From an uncultured Marinobacter sp. (GTDB lineage Bacteria > Pseudomonadota > Gammaproteobacteria > Pseudomonadales > Oleiphilaceae), in the NCBI RefSeq assembly GCF_947488835.1, contig NZ_CANLBK010000007.1, forward strand, positions 1 to 60,476: 60,476 nucleotides of DNA. The letters run 5' to 3'. This document shows, one piece after another, positions 41,331 to 52,738 of this stretch (positions within the stretch are counted from its first letter, which is position 1; each line of letters starts with the position of its first letter). The translations under genes were made by a program, and so were the position numbers. The notes under the pieces are model-generated. The model had not been told where the DNA came from, did no database searches, and saw only the letters and a program-made list of their open reading frames with translations.

Positions 41331-42283
41331 ATTTTTCTCCTGAAATGGTCAAAACCTGTCGCTTCTGAGCCCGACACTACAGCAGTACCATCAAGGCGCA
41401 AACCAGAAGCTGGCTCAATCACGCCGATAACGGTGAGCTGTTGCTTTAACGATTTGGGTACACTTGCCCAACGTGCTTCCGGAATGGTTGCGCACAGTTC
41501 GTAATCATCGCCGGAGTTCAGCGCATAATCCATGGCTGCGTCGCCTTTCAAGCGGGCTAGTGCCTGCGATACCGGCACATGGGCTCGGTCAATATTCGCG
41601 CCCACATTGGACGCTTCAAGAATATGGTTGAGATCTGCCAGCAATCCGTCGGATACATCAATCGCCGCCGTCGCGAGGCTCCTCAAAGCCATGCCCAATT
41701 TCAGCCTCGGCTGCGGACAGTGATAGCGCTTCAATACCGACTGCTCGTCTTCTGAGGGACTGCAGGCATCAAGATAATCCAAGGCGGCCCCTGCATCACC
41801 CAAGGTGCCAGACACTACAATCAGATCGCCAGCACATGCTCCGGAGCGTCTGATGGCTCGCCCCTGCTCCACCAATCCATGCAGCTGCAGGCTTAATGTA
41901 AGAGGGCCGCGAGTTGTATCACCTCCAGCAAGCACCAGGCCAAAGGATTCCGCCGCACGACCCAGCCCACGGGCGAAATCACGCAACCAGGCCTCATCGG
42001 CTTCAGGGAGTGTCAACGCAAGGGTAAAGCAATCAGGCTCAGCACCCATGGCCGCCAGATCACTCGCAGCCACTGCAAGAGCTCTCCAGCCAAGGTAGTC
42101 TGGGCGATACCCAGCGGGAAAGTGCACACCCTCAACCAGGGTGTCGATAGAAAAAACCAGATCAGAACCGGGGGGAATGCTTTGAATTGCACAGTCGTCG
42201 CCCGGTCCCAGCACAACAGAGCGGGAACCGTGCAGACGCGCTAACGGCATGAAATACTGCCGGATCAGCTCAAATTCACCCAT
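41327..42283 (-). CDS. thiL: Thiamine-monophosphate kinase
   Basis: Phosphorylates thiamine monophosphate to the active diphosphate, used for example by IlvI. 318 residues of AIR-synthase fold: GEFELIRQYF, GPGDDCAIQ, FSIDTLVEGVHF, and the glycine/Asp Mg2+ sites AGGDTTRG and DVSDGLLADLNHI. Only 3 bases after nusB and overlapping pgpA by 4. Confidence 0.95.
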   Translation of the reverse strand: MGEFELIRQYFMPLARLHGSRSVVLGPGDDCAIQSIPPGSDLVFSIDTLVEGVHFPAGYRPDYLGWRALAVAASDLAAMGAEPDCFTLALTLPEADEAWLRDFARGLGRAAESFGLVLAGGDTTRGPLTLSLQLHGLVEQGRAIRRSGACAGDLIVVSGTLGDAGAALDYLDACSPSEDEQSVLKRYHCPQPRLKLGMALRSLATAAIDVSDGLLADLNHILEASNVGANIDRAHVPVSQALARLKGDAAMDYALNSGDDYELCATIPEARWASVPKSLKQQLTVIGVIEPASGLRLDGTAVVSGSEATGFDHFRRKI

Positions 42284-42286
42284 CGG

Positions 42287-42763
42287 TTAGCGTGAGCGGG
42301 TCTCGGCAAGACGTAAACGACGGCCTAACTTATCAAGCACACTGTTAACAAACTTGTGCCCTTCTGTACCCCCGAATCGCTTTGCCAGTTCGATACCCTC
42401 ATTGATAACAACTTTATACGGCACATCAACCCGGTGGCGCAGTTCGTATGCACCTACGCGCACGATGGCCAACTCTACCGGGTCTACCTCAAGCAGCGGG
42501 CGATCAAGAAAGGGCTCAATCAGCTTATCCAGCTCTGCTTGTTCACGGTGAACACCGCGAAGAACATCCCGGAAGTACAGGGAATCCACTTTGGTCATGT
42601 CGTTGTCGACCATGAACTCAGCTTCGATATCCGAAATCGGACTCTTGGTAAAGTGGCGCTGGTAAAGCCCCTGCATTGCCAGAATCCGGGCACGGCGGCG
42701 ATCGCCAGCTTTTGGCTGGCCTGCCGGCGCCGGACCGGGTGTTGTACCTTCAGTGTCACTCAT
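42287..42763 (-). CDS. nusB: Transcription antitermination factor NusB
   Basis: Binds boxA RNA with NusE (S10) during rRNA transcription. The 158-residue protein is the helical NusB fold: [34 protein letters not shown], and the conserved [30 protein letters not shown] 20-residue Pro/Gly-rich N-terminal extension is present. Start shares one base with the ribH stop. The ribH-nusB order is widespread. Confidence 0.96.
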   Translation of the reverse strand: MSDTEGTTPGPAPAGQPKAGDRRRARILAMQGLYQRHFTKSPISDIEAEFMVDNDMTKVDSLYFRDVLRGVHREQAELDKLIEPFLDRPLLEVDPVELAIVRVGAYELRHRVDVPYKVVINEGIELAKRFGGTEGHKFVNSVLDKLGRRLRLAETRSR

Positions 42764-43239
42764 TACTCACCCAGCTTGTTAAACAGGCTAACCATTTCCA
42801 ACGCTGTAATTGCAGCCTCGGCGCCTTTGTTGCCGGCCTTGGTGCCGGAGCGCTCAATGGCCTGCTCGATTGAATCAACGGTCAGTACACCAAAGGTTAC
42901 TGGCACGTCGGTTTCCAGACTTACTGCACCGATACCACTGGACGCTTCGCCAGCAACATACTCAAAGTGCGGGGTGCCGCCACGAATAACAGCGCCCAAG
43001 GCAATAATGGCGCTATAGCCACCGGTTTCTGCAACACGCTTTACGGCCAGAGGCATTTCGTAGGCTCCGGGCACGCGCACAATGGTTATATCGCTATCGG
43101 GAATACCGTGGCGGCGCAAGGTGTCGATAGCACCCTCTACCAGGCTTTCCACAACGAAACTGTTAAAACGGCCAACCACCAGCGCATAGCGCCCGGTGCA
43201 CTGGGTAAAATCACCTTCAATTACTTTGATATCCGCCAT
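42763..43239 (-). CDS. ribH: 6,7-dimethyl-8-ribityllumazine synthase
   Basis: Condenses the pyrimidine product of RibD with 3,4-dihydroxy-2-butanone phosphate to lumazine. 158 residues; motifs [49 protein letters not shown] with the proton-transfer His, and [16 protein letters not shown]. The ATG at 43239 has AAGGAG 6 bases upstream, which decides it over the frame to 43266. Confidence 0.95.
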   Translation of the reverse strand: MADIKVIEGDFTQCTGRYALVVGRFNSFVVESLVEGAIDTLRRHGIPDSDITIVRVPGAYEMPLAVKRVAETGGYSAIIALGAVIRGGTPHFEYVAGEASSGIGAVSLETDVPVTFGVLTVDSIEQAIERSGTKAGNKGAEAAITALEMVSLFNKLGE

Positions 43240-43285
43240 CGGTGGCTCCTTCACGGGCTCCAGCAAAGTGCTGCAGCCAGGTTAA

Positions 43286-44401
43286 TCAGTCTGGGGTGTA
43301 GGGTATGTACTCAACTACTTCCAGATCAAATCCGGAAATGGCCGAGTATTTTACGGGCGGGCTAAGCAAACGCATCTTGCTTACGCCAAGATCCCGCAGA
43401 ATCTGGGAGCCGGTGCCCACGGTAAAATACACACCGGAGCTGCCTTTGCCAGCGGGGCCATGCCCCTGATCAAAGAACTCCTGAATGCGGTCCTCCAGGT
43501 TGTAACTATCTTCTGCACTGTTTAGCAGAACCACAACGCCACAACCTTCAGCGGCCACTTTTTCTAGCGCATGGTGCAGCGGCCAGCTGCGGGAATCCTT
43601 GCGGCGAGCGCCCAGCAAGTCCCGCAGGGTATCGGTAATATGAACGCGCACGTGCACAGGCTCATCCGCCGGAATCTCACCGTAAACCATAGCCAAATGC
43701 GTAGAGCCCTGAATAATATCGCGGTAAGTGCACAGTTTGAACACACCGTATTCCGTATCGAGCTGATTCTCTTCAACACACTCAACGGTGCGTTCGTGGG
43801 TAGTGCGATAGTGAATCAGGTCGGCAATGGTGCCAATCTTCAGATTGTGCTCATCGGCAAATAGCTCCAGGTCTTCCCTGCGCGCCATGGAGCCATCATC
43901 ATTCATTATTTCACAAATAACACCCGCCGGCTCACTACCCGCAAGGGCGGCCAGATCGCAGGAGGCTTCCGTATGTCCCGCACGGCTGAGCACACCGCCA
44001 GGATCAGACATCAACGGAAAGATATGCCCGGGCTGAACCAGGTCCGAAGCCTTGGCGTTGCGAGCCACTGCTGCTTGCACGGTACGCGCACGATCTGCTG
44101 CTGAGATACCGGTGGTTACGCCGGTAGCCGCCTCAATGGAGAGAGTGAACTTGGTACCGAAACCCGACGCGTTCTGTTGCACCATCAGCGGCAAGCCCAA
44201 CTGCTCGCAGCGGTCTCGTGTCATGGGCATGCAGATAAGGCCACGACCAAAGCGTGCCATGAAGTTGATGTCTTCGGCGGTACAGTGCTCGGCCGCCATC
44301 ACCAGATCACCTTCGTTTTCCCGGTCTTCATCATCCATCAGGATAACCATCTTGCCCTGGCGGATGTCTTCTATGATTTCTTCAACGCTGTTCAGTGCCA
44401 T
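43286..44401 (-). CDS. ribB: 3,4-dihydroxy-2-butanone-4-phosphate synthase with degenerate RibA-like domain (RibBX)
   Basis: N-terminal domain (about 1-200) is a full Rib[62 protein letters not shown]. The C-terminal domain (about 205-371) aligns in outline with GTP cyclohydrolase II, but the zinc and catalytic block, normally ECLTGDxxxSLRCDCG, reads [20 protein letters not shown] here and has none of the three cysteines. It should therefore not act as RibA. This 'RibBX' form is known in pseudomonads. Start ATG 44401 rather than GTG 44413. A separate ribA is expected elsewhere. Confidence 0.88.
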   Translation of the reverse strand: MALNSVEEIIEDIRQGKMVILMDDEDRENEGDLVMAAEHCTAEDINFMARFGRGLICMPMTRDRCEQLGLPLMVQQNASGFGTKFTLSIEAATGVTTGISAADRARTVQAAVARNAKASDLVQPGHIFPLMSDPGGVLSRAGHTEASCDLAALAGSEPAGVICEIMNDDGSMARREDLELFADEHNLKIGTIADLIHYRTTHERTVECVEENQLDTEYGVFKLCTYRDIIQGSTHLAMVYGEIPADEPVHVRVHITDTLRDLLGARRKDSRSWPLHHALEKVAAEGCGVVVLLNSAEDSYNLEDRIQEFFDQGHGPAGKGSSGVYFTVGTGSQILRDLGVSKMRLLSPPVKYSAISGFDLEVVEYIPYTPD

Positions 44402-44477
44402 ACTGTTTTGCACCCTTTCAATGCACCCATTACCGCCTATCTGAAGCAGCTATGGTGCGCACTGTGAATTTAATCGC

Positions 44478-45593
44478 TTAGCGGCGAACCAGGATCAGAC
44501 GCTGGTCTTCTCCAATCTGTCGCCGGTCTTGTACGGTCCATTCAATCTTGTCTGCCATGGTCTCCAGCGGAAGATGCGCTGTCGGCCGACCGTTACTTCC
44601 TAAAAAAACCGGAGCCTGATATAGCCAAAGCTCGTCCACCAACTGCTCACTGATAAATGTGCCTGCCAAGGTTGGCCCGGCTTCAACCAGCAATTCATTG
44701 ATGCCCATTTCTCCCAGCGAATCCAAAAGCTCGGATACATCAATGCCATTGTCTTTCCATGACACGCCTTTGAGGCGAATGCCCAATGCCGCAAGGTCCT
44801 GCGCCGGTGCAGTTGCCAGCGTGGACGATGCGCAAAATACCTGAACCTTACCACCCCGCAAAATGGTTGCAGACGGCGGTGTTCTGGCATCCCTGTCTGC
44901 AATCACGCGTAATGGCTGCCGCGAGGGTTCGGTAGCAGCGCCAATATCCCCTAGTTCGTTACGACGAACCGTTAAAGAAGGATTGTCCGCAAGCACGGTA
45001 CCCACACCGGTAAGTATTGCGTCGCTCTCGGCACGAAGCCGCTGCACATCACGACGGGATTCGCTGCCGGTAATCCACTGGCTCTCTCCGGATGCCATAG
45101 CAGTACGGCCATCGAGACTGGACGCCATTTTGAGCCGGACCCAGGGGCGGCCGGTATTCATGCGTTTCATGAAGCCACGATTCAAACGCGCCGCTTCGTC
45201 TGCAAGCAGCCCAACATGAACCCTTATACCTGCTTCACGGAGCATGTCGAGCCCCCTTCCGGAGACTGACGGATTCGGGTCTTGAGTGGCGGCAAACACA
45301 CGGGATATACCTGCATCAATTAAAGCACGGGCACAAGGTGGTGTGCGCCCAAAGTGGCTGCATGGCTCCAGCGTGACATACGCAGTAGCACCTCGGGCAG
45401 CGGTGCCAGCCTGGCTCAACGCCCTGGTTTCTGCATGGGCTTCTCCGGCTCGCTCATGCCAGCTCTCGCCCAGAATCTTGTCGCCACGGGCTATTACACA
45501 TCCAACCCGGGGGTTGGGGTGTGTGGAGTAGCGGCCCCGCCACGCAAGTTGCACCGCTCGAGCCATCATGGACCGGTCCCGAAGCTCAGTCAT
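44478..45593 (-). CDS. ribD: Bifunctional diaminohydroxyphosphoribosylaminopyrimidine deaminase / 5-amino-6-(5-phosphoribosylamino)uracil reductase
   Basis: Two consecutive steps of riboflavin synthesis. The N-terminal deaminase domain has the zinc site HAETRAL and [15 protein letters not shown]; the C-terminal reductase domain (about 150-371) includes [20 protein letters not shown] and GPTLAGTFI. 371 residues, the usual fused length. Overlaps the nrdR stop by 4 bases. In most relatives the next gene is ribC/ribE (riboflavin synthase); here ribB follows directly after 76 bases. Confidence 0.95.
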   Translation of the reverse strand: MTELRDRSMMARAVQLAWRGRYSTHPNPRVGCVIARGDKILGESWHERAGEAHAETRALSQAGTAARGATAYVTLEPCSHFGRTPPCARALIDAGISRVFAATQDPNPSVSGRGLDMLREAGIRVHVGLLADEAARLNRGFMKRMNTGRPWVRLKMASSLDGRTAMASGESQWITGSESRRDVQRLRAESDAILTGVGTVLADNPSLTVRRNELGDIGAATEPSRQPLRVIADRDARTPPSATILRGGKVQVFCASSTLATAPAQDLAALGIRLKGVSWKDNGIDVSELLDSLGEMGINELLVEAGPTLAGTFISEQLVDELWLYQAPVFLGSNGRPTAHLPLETMADKIEWTVQDRRQIGEDQRLILVRR

Positions 45594-46108
45594 TTCTTTG
45601 AGCCCGGGGTCTGTTTGTCCGCCAATACTTTTGCAACATCAACCGCTGTTTCGCCATTGGATGCTGAAAGCCGCTCGATTTCTTCCTTGAATTCGTTAAT
45701 GTCCTGGAAGCTGCGATAGACAGAGGCAAACCTTACGTAGGCCACCTTGTCGAGCTGGCGCAACTCTGTCATCACCTCTTCGCCCAGCTGCATGGATTTC
45801 ACTTCACGCTCGCCGGTCGCCCTCAGGCGATAACGGATGCGGTTCAGCGCAGCATCAATTTGCTCGATGCTCACCGGGCGTTTTTCCAATGCTTTCATTA
45901 TTCCGGAGCGCAGCTTCTCTTCATCGAAAGGCTGCCGGATGCCGTCCTGCTTAACCACCCGTGGCATGACCAACTCGGCGGACTCAAACGTGGTGAAGCG
46001 CTCATGGCAGGAAAGACACTCTCTGCGGCGGCGCACCTGATCGCCCTCGGTCACAAGACGCGAGTCAATAACTTTGGTATCTGCTTCACCACAGAAAGGA
46101 CAATGCAT
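45590..46108 (-). CDS. nrdR: Transcriptional repressor NrdR
   Basis: Zinc-ribbon and ATP-cone repressor of ribonucleotide reductase genes, sensing dATP/ATP. 172 residues: zinc ribbon [15 protein letters not shown]...CLSCHERF at 3-34, ATP-cone from about 45-140 ([33 protein letters not shown]). GGAG lies 7 bases before the ATG. First gene of the nrdR-ribD-ribB-ribH-nusB-thiL-pgpA run, the standard order apart from the missing ribC. Confidence 0.96.
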   Translation of the reverse strand: MHCPFCGEADTKVIDSRLVTEGDQVRRRRECLSCHERFTTFESAELVMPRVVKQDGIRQPFDEEKLRSGIMKALEKRPVSIEQIDAALNRIRYRLRATGEREVKSMQLGEEVMTELRQLDKVAYVRFASVYRSFQDINEFKEEIERLSASNGETAVDVAKVLADKQTPGSKK

Positions 46109-46135
46109 AACGGTACTCCGGAGAGGGAGCCGGAA

Positions 46136-46155
46136 GGTGCGTAGGAGTACGCACC
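46136..46155. repeat. Perfect hairpin between glyA and nrdR (REP-like)
   Basis: GGTGCGTA (46136-46143), loop GGAG, TACGCACC (46148-46155). It lacks a T tract in either direction and so is not a standard terminator. The core resembles short extragenic palindromes seen in many gammaproteobacteria. Confidence 0.5.
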
Positions 46156-46180
46156 CTACCCGGCAGGTCTTACCAGACGC

Positions 46181-47434
46181 TTAGCTGTACACCGGGAAGC
46201 GCGCACACAGGGCTTCAACCTGTCCGCGAACACGACTGTTTACGGCTTCGTCTTCCAGATTATCAAGGATATCGCAGATCCATCCTGCCAGTTCCCGGCA
46301 TTCGACCACACCAAAACCACGGGTAGTGATCGCAGGCGTGCCCATGCGCAGGCCGGAGGTCACAAAAGGCGAACGTGGATCGTTGGGAACCGCGTTCTTG
46401 TTCACGGTAATGTGTGCACGGCCCAGAGCCGCATCAGCATCTTTACCAGTGATATCCTGCTTGATCAGGCTCACCAGGAACAAGTGGTTCATGGTGCCAC
46501 CGGAAACCACATCGTAGCCACGATCAACAAACACCTGCGCCATGGCAGACGCGTTCTTGACCACTTGTTTCTGGTAGGTTTTGAACTCTTCGCTCATGGC
46601 TTCTTTGAAGCAGATCGCCTTGGCTGCAATCACGTGCATAAGAGGACCGCCCTGGCCGCCCGGGAACACGGCTGAGTTCAGTTTCTTATGCAGAGCTTCG
46701 TCGTCGCAGGCCAGAATCAGGCCACCACGGGGCCCGCGCAGGGTTTTGTGAGTTGTGGTGGTTACCACGTGTGCGTGAGGCATGGGGTCTGGATACACGC
46801 CCGCTGCCACCAAGCCGGCTACGTGCGCCATATCCACAAACAGGTAAGCACCAACCTTGTCGGCAATGGCGCGGAAACGGGCAAAGTCCAGTTCCTGTGA
46901 ATAAGCTGAGAAACCAGCAATGATCATCTTCGGCTTGTGCTCAACGGCCATAGCCTCCAGCTCATCGTAATCGATCAAGCCAGTGTCTGTATTGATACCA
47001 TACTGCACGGCATTGTAGATCTTGCCGGAAAAGTTAACGCTGGCGCCGTGGGTAAGATGGCCACCATGAGCGAGACTCATACCCAGAACCGTATCCCCCG
47101 GATTAACCAGCGCCATGAAAACGGCCGAGTTAGCCTGAGAGCCGGAGTGCGGCTGCACGTTGGCATAAGCGGCGCCGAACAGTTCTTTGGCGCGATCGAT
47201 CGCCAACTGTTCAGCAATATCAACAAACTCGCAGCCACCATAGTAGCGCTTGCCGGGATAACCCTCGGCATACTTGTTGGTCAGGTCACTGCCCTGGGCT
47301 TCCATTACCCTGGGGCTGGTGTAGTTCTCTGATGCAATCAGCTCAATATGAGCCTCCTGACGCTTGCTTTCCGCCTGCATGGCGTTCCAGAGTTCGTCGT
47401 CGAAACCGGCGATCTTCATATCACGATTAAACAT
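46181..47434 (-). CDS. glyA: Serine hydroxymethyltransferase
   Basis: PLP enzyme interconverting serine and glycine with tetrahydrofolate; main source of one-carbon units. 417 residues, the normal length. Motifs: [21 protein letters not shown] near the N-terminus and the PLP lysine in [16 protein letters not shown]. The start [16 protein letters not shown] corresponds to E. coli MLKREMNIADYDAELW, supporting the ATG at 47434. Followed on the same strand by nrdR. Confidence 0.97.
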   Translation of the reverse strand: MFNRDMKIAGFDDELWNAMQAESKRQEAHIELIASENYTSPRVMEAQGSDLTNKYAEGYPGKRYYGGCEFVDIAEQLAIDRAKELFGAAYANVQPHSGSQANSAVFMALVNPGDTVLGMSLAHGGHLTHGASVNFSGKIYNAVQYGINTDTGLIDYDELEAMAVEHKPKMIIAGFSAYSQELDFARFRAIADKVGAYLFVDMAHVAGLVAAGVYPDPMPHAHVVTTTTHKTLRGPRGGLILACDDEALHKKLNSAVFPGGQGGPLMHVIAAKAICFKEAMSEEFKTYQKQVVKNASAMAQVFVDRGYDVVSGGTMNHLFLVSLIKQDITGKDADAALGRAHITVNKNAVPNDPRSPFVTSGLRMGTPAITTRGFGVVECRELAGWICDILDNLEDEAVNSRVRGQVEALCARFPVYS

Positions 47435-47738
47435 CGGTGCGCTGCCCCTGTGTGCTTGACTGGCCCGGAGGGTCTTGGGAATGCCTCCGGAATCCCTTAA
47501 AATTCGGGCCGCTATTCTAGCCCATTACCGGGTTGGAAATCATCCTTTATGCTGTGCGCAGATACCGTCATGCGGATATCGGCGGTTTTCCTGAAATTGC
47601 TATAGCCCCCTTGTTTCGATACCTTACAAACCCAACTATTTATTCCTGTTTGCAAGGTTCCACGAGGCCGTAGCGAAAAACAGCGAAAAGCGCCTCCGAA
47701 ACCTGCCACATCCTGTCTAAAAAGAGGGTAATGCCTTT
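47435..47738. other. Intergenic region between divergent glyA and ettA
   Basis: 304 bp without a gene. It contains a near-perfect inverted repeat, CCTTACAAAC (47622-47631) with GTTTGCAAGG (47648-47657), one mismatch in ten, 16 bases apart. On the glyA side a TAGAAT -10-like hexamer is present (plus-strand ATTCTA at 47514-47519), without a good -35. Otherwise I see nothing certain. Confidence 0.4.
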
Positions 47739-49399
<1,661 letters not shown>

Positions 49400-49400
<1 letters not shown>

Positions 49401-50776
49401 TGGCAAAAGCCAAAACCGCCTATGTCTGCACCGAGTGCGGTGCAGACTATTCCAAGTGGCAAGGCCAGTGCACGGCCTGCCACACCTGGAACACCGTCAG
49501 CGAAGTTCGTGGCATCAGTAGCAATACCAAAGGTGCCCGCGGCGTTCGCTTTGAAGGTTTCGCCGGCAGTTTGTCGGCAGTCCAAAGCCTGAACGACGTA
49601 AGCCTATCCGAGCAGGAGCGCATCAGCACCGGAATGCAGGAGTTCGACCGGGTTCTTGGTGGCGGGCTTGTGGAAGGCTCTGCCGTATTAATGGGCGGTC
49701 ATCCCGGAGCAGGCAAAAGCACGCTACTGCTTCAAGCCGTTTGCCATTTGGCGGCCAGCGTTCCAGCGATTTATGTCACCGGTGAGGAGTCTCTGCAGCA
49801 GGTTGCCATGCGGGCAAGGCGCCTCGGTTTGCCCACCAGCGATCTGAAAATGCTCTCTGAGACCAGCGTTGAGCGAATCATTCAGGTAGCAGAGGCGGAA
49901 AAACCACGAATTCTGGTGATAGACAGTATTCAGGTTATGCATGTGGCGGACACAGAATCCGCACCCGGTTCGGTTTCGCAAGTGCGTGAGAGTGCAGCGT
50001 ACCTGACCCGCTTTGCCAAACAAACAGGCACAATTTTGTTTCTGGTTGGCCATGTCACCAAAGATGGCAGCCTTGCCGGGCCCAAGGTGTTGGAGCATAT
50101 GATCGACTGCTCCATTCTGCTGGAAGGCTCAAGCGACAGCCGTTACCGCACTCTGCGAGGCATCAAGAATCGCTTTGGCGCGGTGAACGAGTTGGGTGTC
50201 TTTGCAATGCTGGAACAGGGTTTGAAGGAAGTTAAAAACCCCAGTGCGATTTTCCTGAACCGTGGCGAAGGGGCCGCACCCGGAAGCGTGGTTATGGTGG
50301 TTTGGGAAGGCACCCGGCCGATGCTGGTGGAGATTCAGGCACTGGTGGATATGGCTCAGGGTGGATACCCGAGGCGAGTGGCGGTTGGTCTGGATCAAAA
50401 TCGCCTTGCGATGCTTCTTGCTGTTTTGCACCGGCATGGCGGTTTGCATGTGTCGGATCAAGATGTGTTTGTGAACGTGGTAGGCGGCGTGAAGGTTAAT
50501 GAGACCAGTGCGGATTTGGCGTTGCTGGCTGCTGTTGTTTCTTCGTTTCGGGATCGGGCTTTGCCGCAGGATTTGGTGATTTTTGGGGAAGTTGGGTTGT
50601 CTGGGGAGATTCGGCCGGTGCCCAGTGGTCAGGAGCGGATTAATGAGGCCGCAAAGCATGGGTTTACTCGTGCTCTAGTGCCCAAAGCCAATGCGCCGCG
50701 TAAGGCTATTCCAGGGATGAAGGTGATTCCGGTGACCAAGCTTAGTGAGGCGATTACCGCCTTGGAGGAGCTTTGA
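49400..50776 (+). CDS. radA: DNA repair protein RadA
   Basis: RecA-like branch-migration ATPase in homologous recombination. 458 residues: N-terminal zinc finger CTECGADYSKWQGQCTAC (residues 10-27), Walker A GHPGAGKST near residue 97, the RadA-specific KNRFG motif, and a C-terminal Lon protease-like domain from about residue 290. The start shares the A of the ettA stop (TGATG). The last third has an unusual G- and T-rich coding strand. In P. aeruginosa radA has other neighbours. Confidence 0.96.
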
Positions 50777-50811
50777 TACTTGCGCCCTCAAACCGCTGAC
50801 TTTCATGGTTT

Positions 50812-50921
50812 GGCGGGATTGGGGAAGGGTTTCCAAAAACCGCTACGAGCACATCCATGTGCGCTTGTCTTCGGCCGTCCTTGGCCTTCGACATTTTTGG
50901 AAACCCTTCCCCAATCCCGCC
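50812..50921. repeat. Long palindromic intergenic element, second type
   Basis: A perfect 28-bp inverted repeat (50812-50839 with 50894-50921) encloses 54 bases. These hold a tight hairpin GCACAT/ATGTGC (50849-50862) and a GGCC/GGCC pair (50873-50886). The arms differ in sequence from those of the element at 36818. It follows radA by 35 bases and precedes the convergent PilZ gene, so it may also act as terminator. Confidence 0.75.
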
Positions 50922-50961
50922 TGCTAACTCTGCAATTTGTCGTCCGAAAAGCCATGGGTGA

Positions 50962-51330
50962 CTAATCAATCAGGTGCGCCAACTCCCTCTCGAGAAGAAC
51001 CTGACCCCCTAGGTTTAACTCAACAAGTCGCCTCAGGTGCGTTGCGCTCTCCAGGTCTATGTACTGGCATTTGAAGCCAAGCCTATGGGATTCGATGTGT
51101 TTTAGCTCCACCGCCATAACAATTCCCACCTTCTCTCCGTCAAGATGAATAACCACCTCGCAAGGTTGGTTCAAGGGCACATCCCAGCTTTGCGGGCGCT
51201 TGACCAGCACGCCTTTCAGGGAGATATCCAGCACCTCGGTTGTCCACAGGCTATCAAGGGCATGGAGCTCACACGGGGCATCAAAGCTTATGCGGTGGAA
51301 CTTCCTTTTTTCGGATGTTGTGGTGGGCAA
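50962..51330 (-). CDS. PilZ domain protein (cyclic-di-GMP receptor)
   Basis: Single-domain protein of 122 residues. The two c-di-GMP-binding motifs are visible: RxxxR as RKFHR near residue 9 and (D/N)xSxxG as DISLKG near residue 35. It starts with TTG at 51330; GGAG lies 7 bases upstream and no in-frame ATG is near. A function in surface motility or adhesion is likely for the family, but no partner gene is adjacent. Convergent with radA across the palindromic element. Confidence 0.85.
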   Translation of the reverse strand: MPTTTSEKRKFHRISFDAPCELHALDSLWTTEVLDISLKGVLVKRPQSWDVPLNQPCEVVIHLDGEKVGIVMAVELKHIESHRLGFKCQYIDLESATHLRRLVELNLGGQVLLERELAHLID

Positions 51331-51432
51331 GGGGCTGCTCCATTTTTATTGTCGGGACATCTGATACGACTATAGCCGGAACGGAGGCACGCATCCATAC
51401 TGGCTTTAGGCCGCAGCAGTCCGAATCCAAGC

Positions 51433-51457
51433 GGGAGGATGGATTAACAATCCTCCC
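51433..51457 (-). terminator. Possible hairpin at the end of the MFS gene
   Basis: GGGAGGAT (51433-51440) and ATCCTCCC (51450-51457) form an 8-bp stem across the stop codon of the MFS gene. No T tract follows, so it may be only a weak terminator or an mRNA end stabiliser. Confidence 0.3.
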
Positions 51458-52724
51458 CGTTTTCCTCTTGGCATCGTGGGTCGAGGTCTGTTGCCATGGG
51501 AGCGGCATCTGGCAGGGGGACGAATTTTTCCTTTTGTTCTTCGGGTGCGGCCGGTCTCTTGTATACGCGCATGAGCACATACATGGCGTAGATCAATGCC
51601 ACTGCCGACTCAAACACGAAGAAGCTGAAGGGGCCAGAAACTGCCATGAGTCCTGCTGCGAGTAGTGGCCCGAGGGTGGCGCCTATGGAGTGGATCATCA
51701 GCAGGCGACCGGAGGCGGCAACGTAGTATCTGCGCTCGAGCCGATCGAAGCTTTCTGCCACGCAGAGCGGGTAGATGCTGCTCATTACGCCGCCAAAGAA
51801 CAGAGCCAGTATCAGTAGCGTGGCAAAGGGTACGCCTGAAGCGAGCAGGCTCAGCAATACGGCCCAGGAGCCGCCAACCAATATAAGCGCAACCGACATA
51901 ACCAGTCGCCGGTCAAGCCTGTCTGCCAACGCGCCAATGGGTAGCTGGAAAACCAAGCCGCCCAGAACTACCACGCTCATGAACATGGCGGATTCAGCCA
52001 CGCTCAGGCCGATTCTACGGGCGAAGACCACGCCCAAAGCATAGAAAGAGCCAATCATTACCCCCGACACCACTGCCCCGACCATGCCAACCGGTGATGC
52101 TGCATAAAGAGTTTTCAGATTGAGTGCGCGGCTTTCGCTGAGATTTGGCTCTCCCAGGCTGGTCATGGCAACGGGTATTAGAGACAACACGATCAGAGCT
52201 GCCGCCAGCATGAAGAGGTCGGGAGCCTCTGGATCAGCAAGGTTAACCATTGTTTGGCCGGCAGCGATGGCCAGGTAATAGGCGAGCATGTAAAAGCCGA
52301 GAACTCGCCCTCGGGTTTCGTTGCTGCTTTTGGTATTCAGCCAGCTTTCGATTGTGGCCGTTAAGCCGGCAATACAGAAGCCGTTAATGATGCGGAGGAC
52401 AACCCATGCTGTGGGATGGGTGAAGGCTGTGTAAGCCAGGGTGACTGCAGCGGTTAACGCTGCAAAAACGGCGAATGCGCGGATGTGCCCGATACGAAGG
52501 ATTACCCGCTTTCCGCGCAACCCCCCAAGCCCGAGGCCAAAGTAGTAGGCCGCCATGATCGCCCCGATCAGCGCTATCGGATAGCCCGCCGCTTCCATTC
52601 GAAGTGGCAGAACAACGCCGAGCAGGCTATTGCCGGCAATCAGAGCGGCCGTACCACCCAACAGGGGACGTACCGAGACAAGAATCTCGCTTACGCTTCG
52701 AACCATTATCCGGTAGTCACCCAT
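51444..52724 (-). CDS. MFS transporter (YcaD/UhpC-like major facilitator)
   Basis: Inner-membrane transporter of 426 residues with about 12 hydrophobic segments in two halves. MFS loop motifs include RIGHIRAFAVF after helix 2 and GALADRLDRRLVMSVALI after helix 8 (the G-x-x-x-D-R-x-x-R motif). The tail is polar, with ACQEENGEDC-like acidic residues. The YcaD/CynX-type group is my best guess; the substrate is unknown. It follows hemE at 14 bases and is probably cotranscribed with it. An in-frame ATG at 52706 is an alternative start. Confidence 0.8.
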   Translation of the reverse strand: MGDYRIMVRSVSEILVSVRPLLGGTAALIAGNSLLGVVLPLRMEAAGYPIALIGAIMAAYYFGLGLGGLRGKRVILRIGHIRAFAVFAALTAAVTLAYTAFTHPTAWVVLRIINGFCIAGLTATIESWLNTKSSNETRGRVLGFYMLAYYLAIAAGQTMVNLADPEAPDLFMLAAALIVLSLIPVAMTSLGEPNLSESRALNLKTLYAASPVGMVGAVVSGVMIGSFYALGVVFARRIGLSVAESAMFMSVVVLGGLVFQLPIGALADRLDRRLVMSVALILVGGSWAVLLSLLASGVPFATLLILALFFGGVMSSIYPLCVAESFDRLERRYYVAASGRLLMIHSIGATLGPLLAAGLMAVSGPFSFFVFESAVALIYAMYVLMRVYKRPAAPEEQKEKFVPLPDAAPMATDLDPRCQEENGEDC

Positions 52725-52738
52725 TGGCTCAGCTCATT

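Noticed and set aside
43286..44401. Bifunctional RibBA with GTP cyclohydrolase II activity
   Set aside because: The zinc cysteines and the catalytic block are absent from the C-terminal domain.
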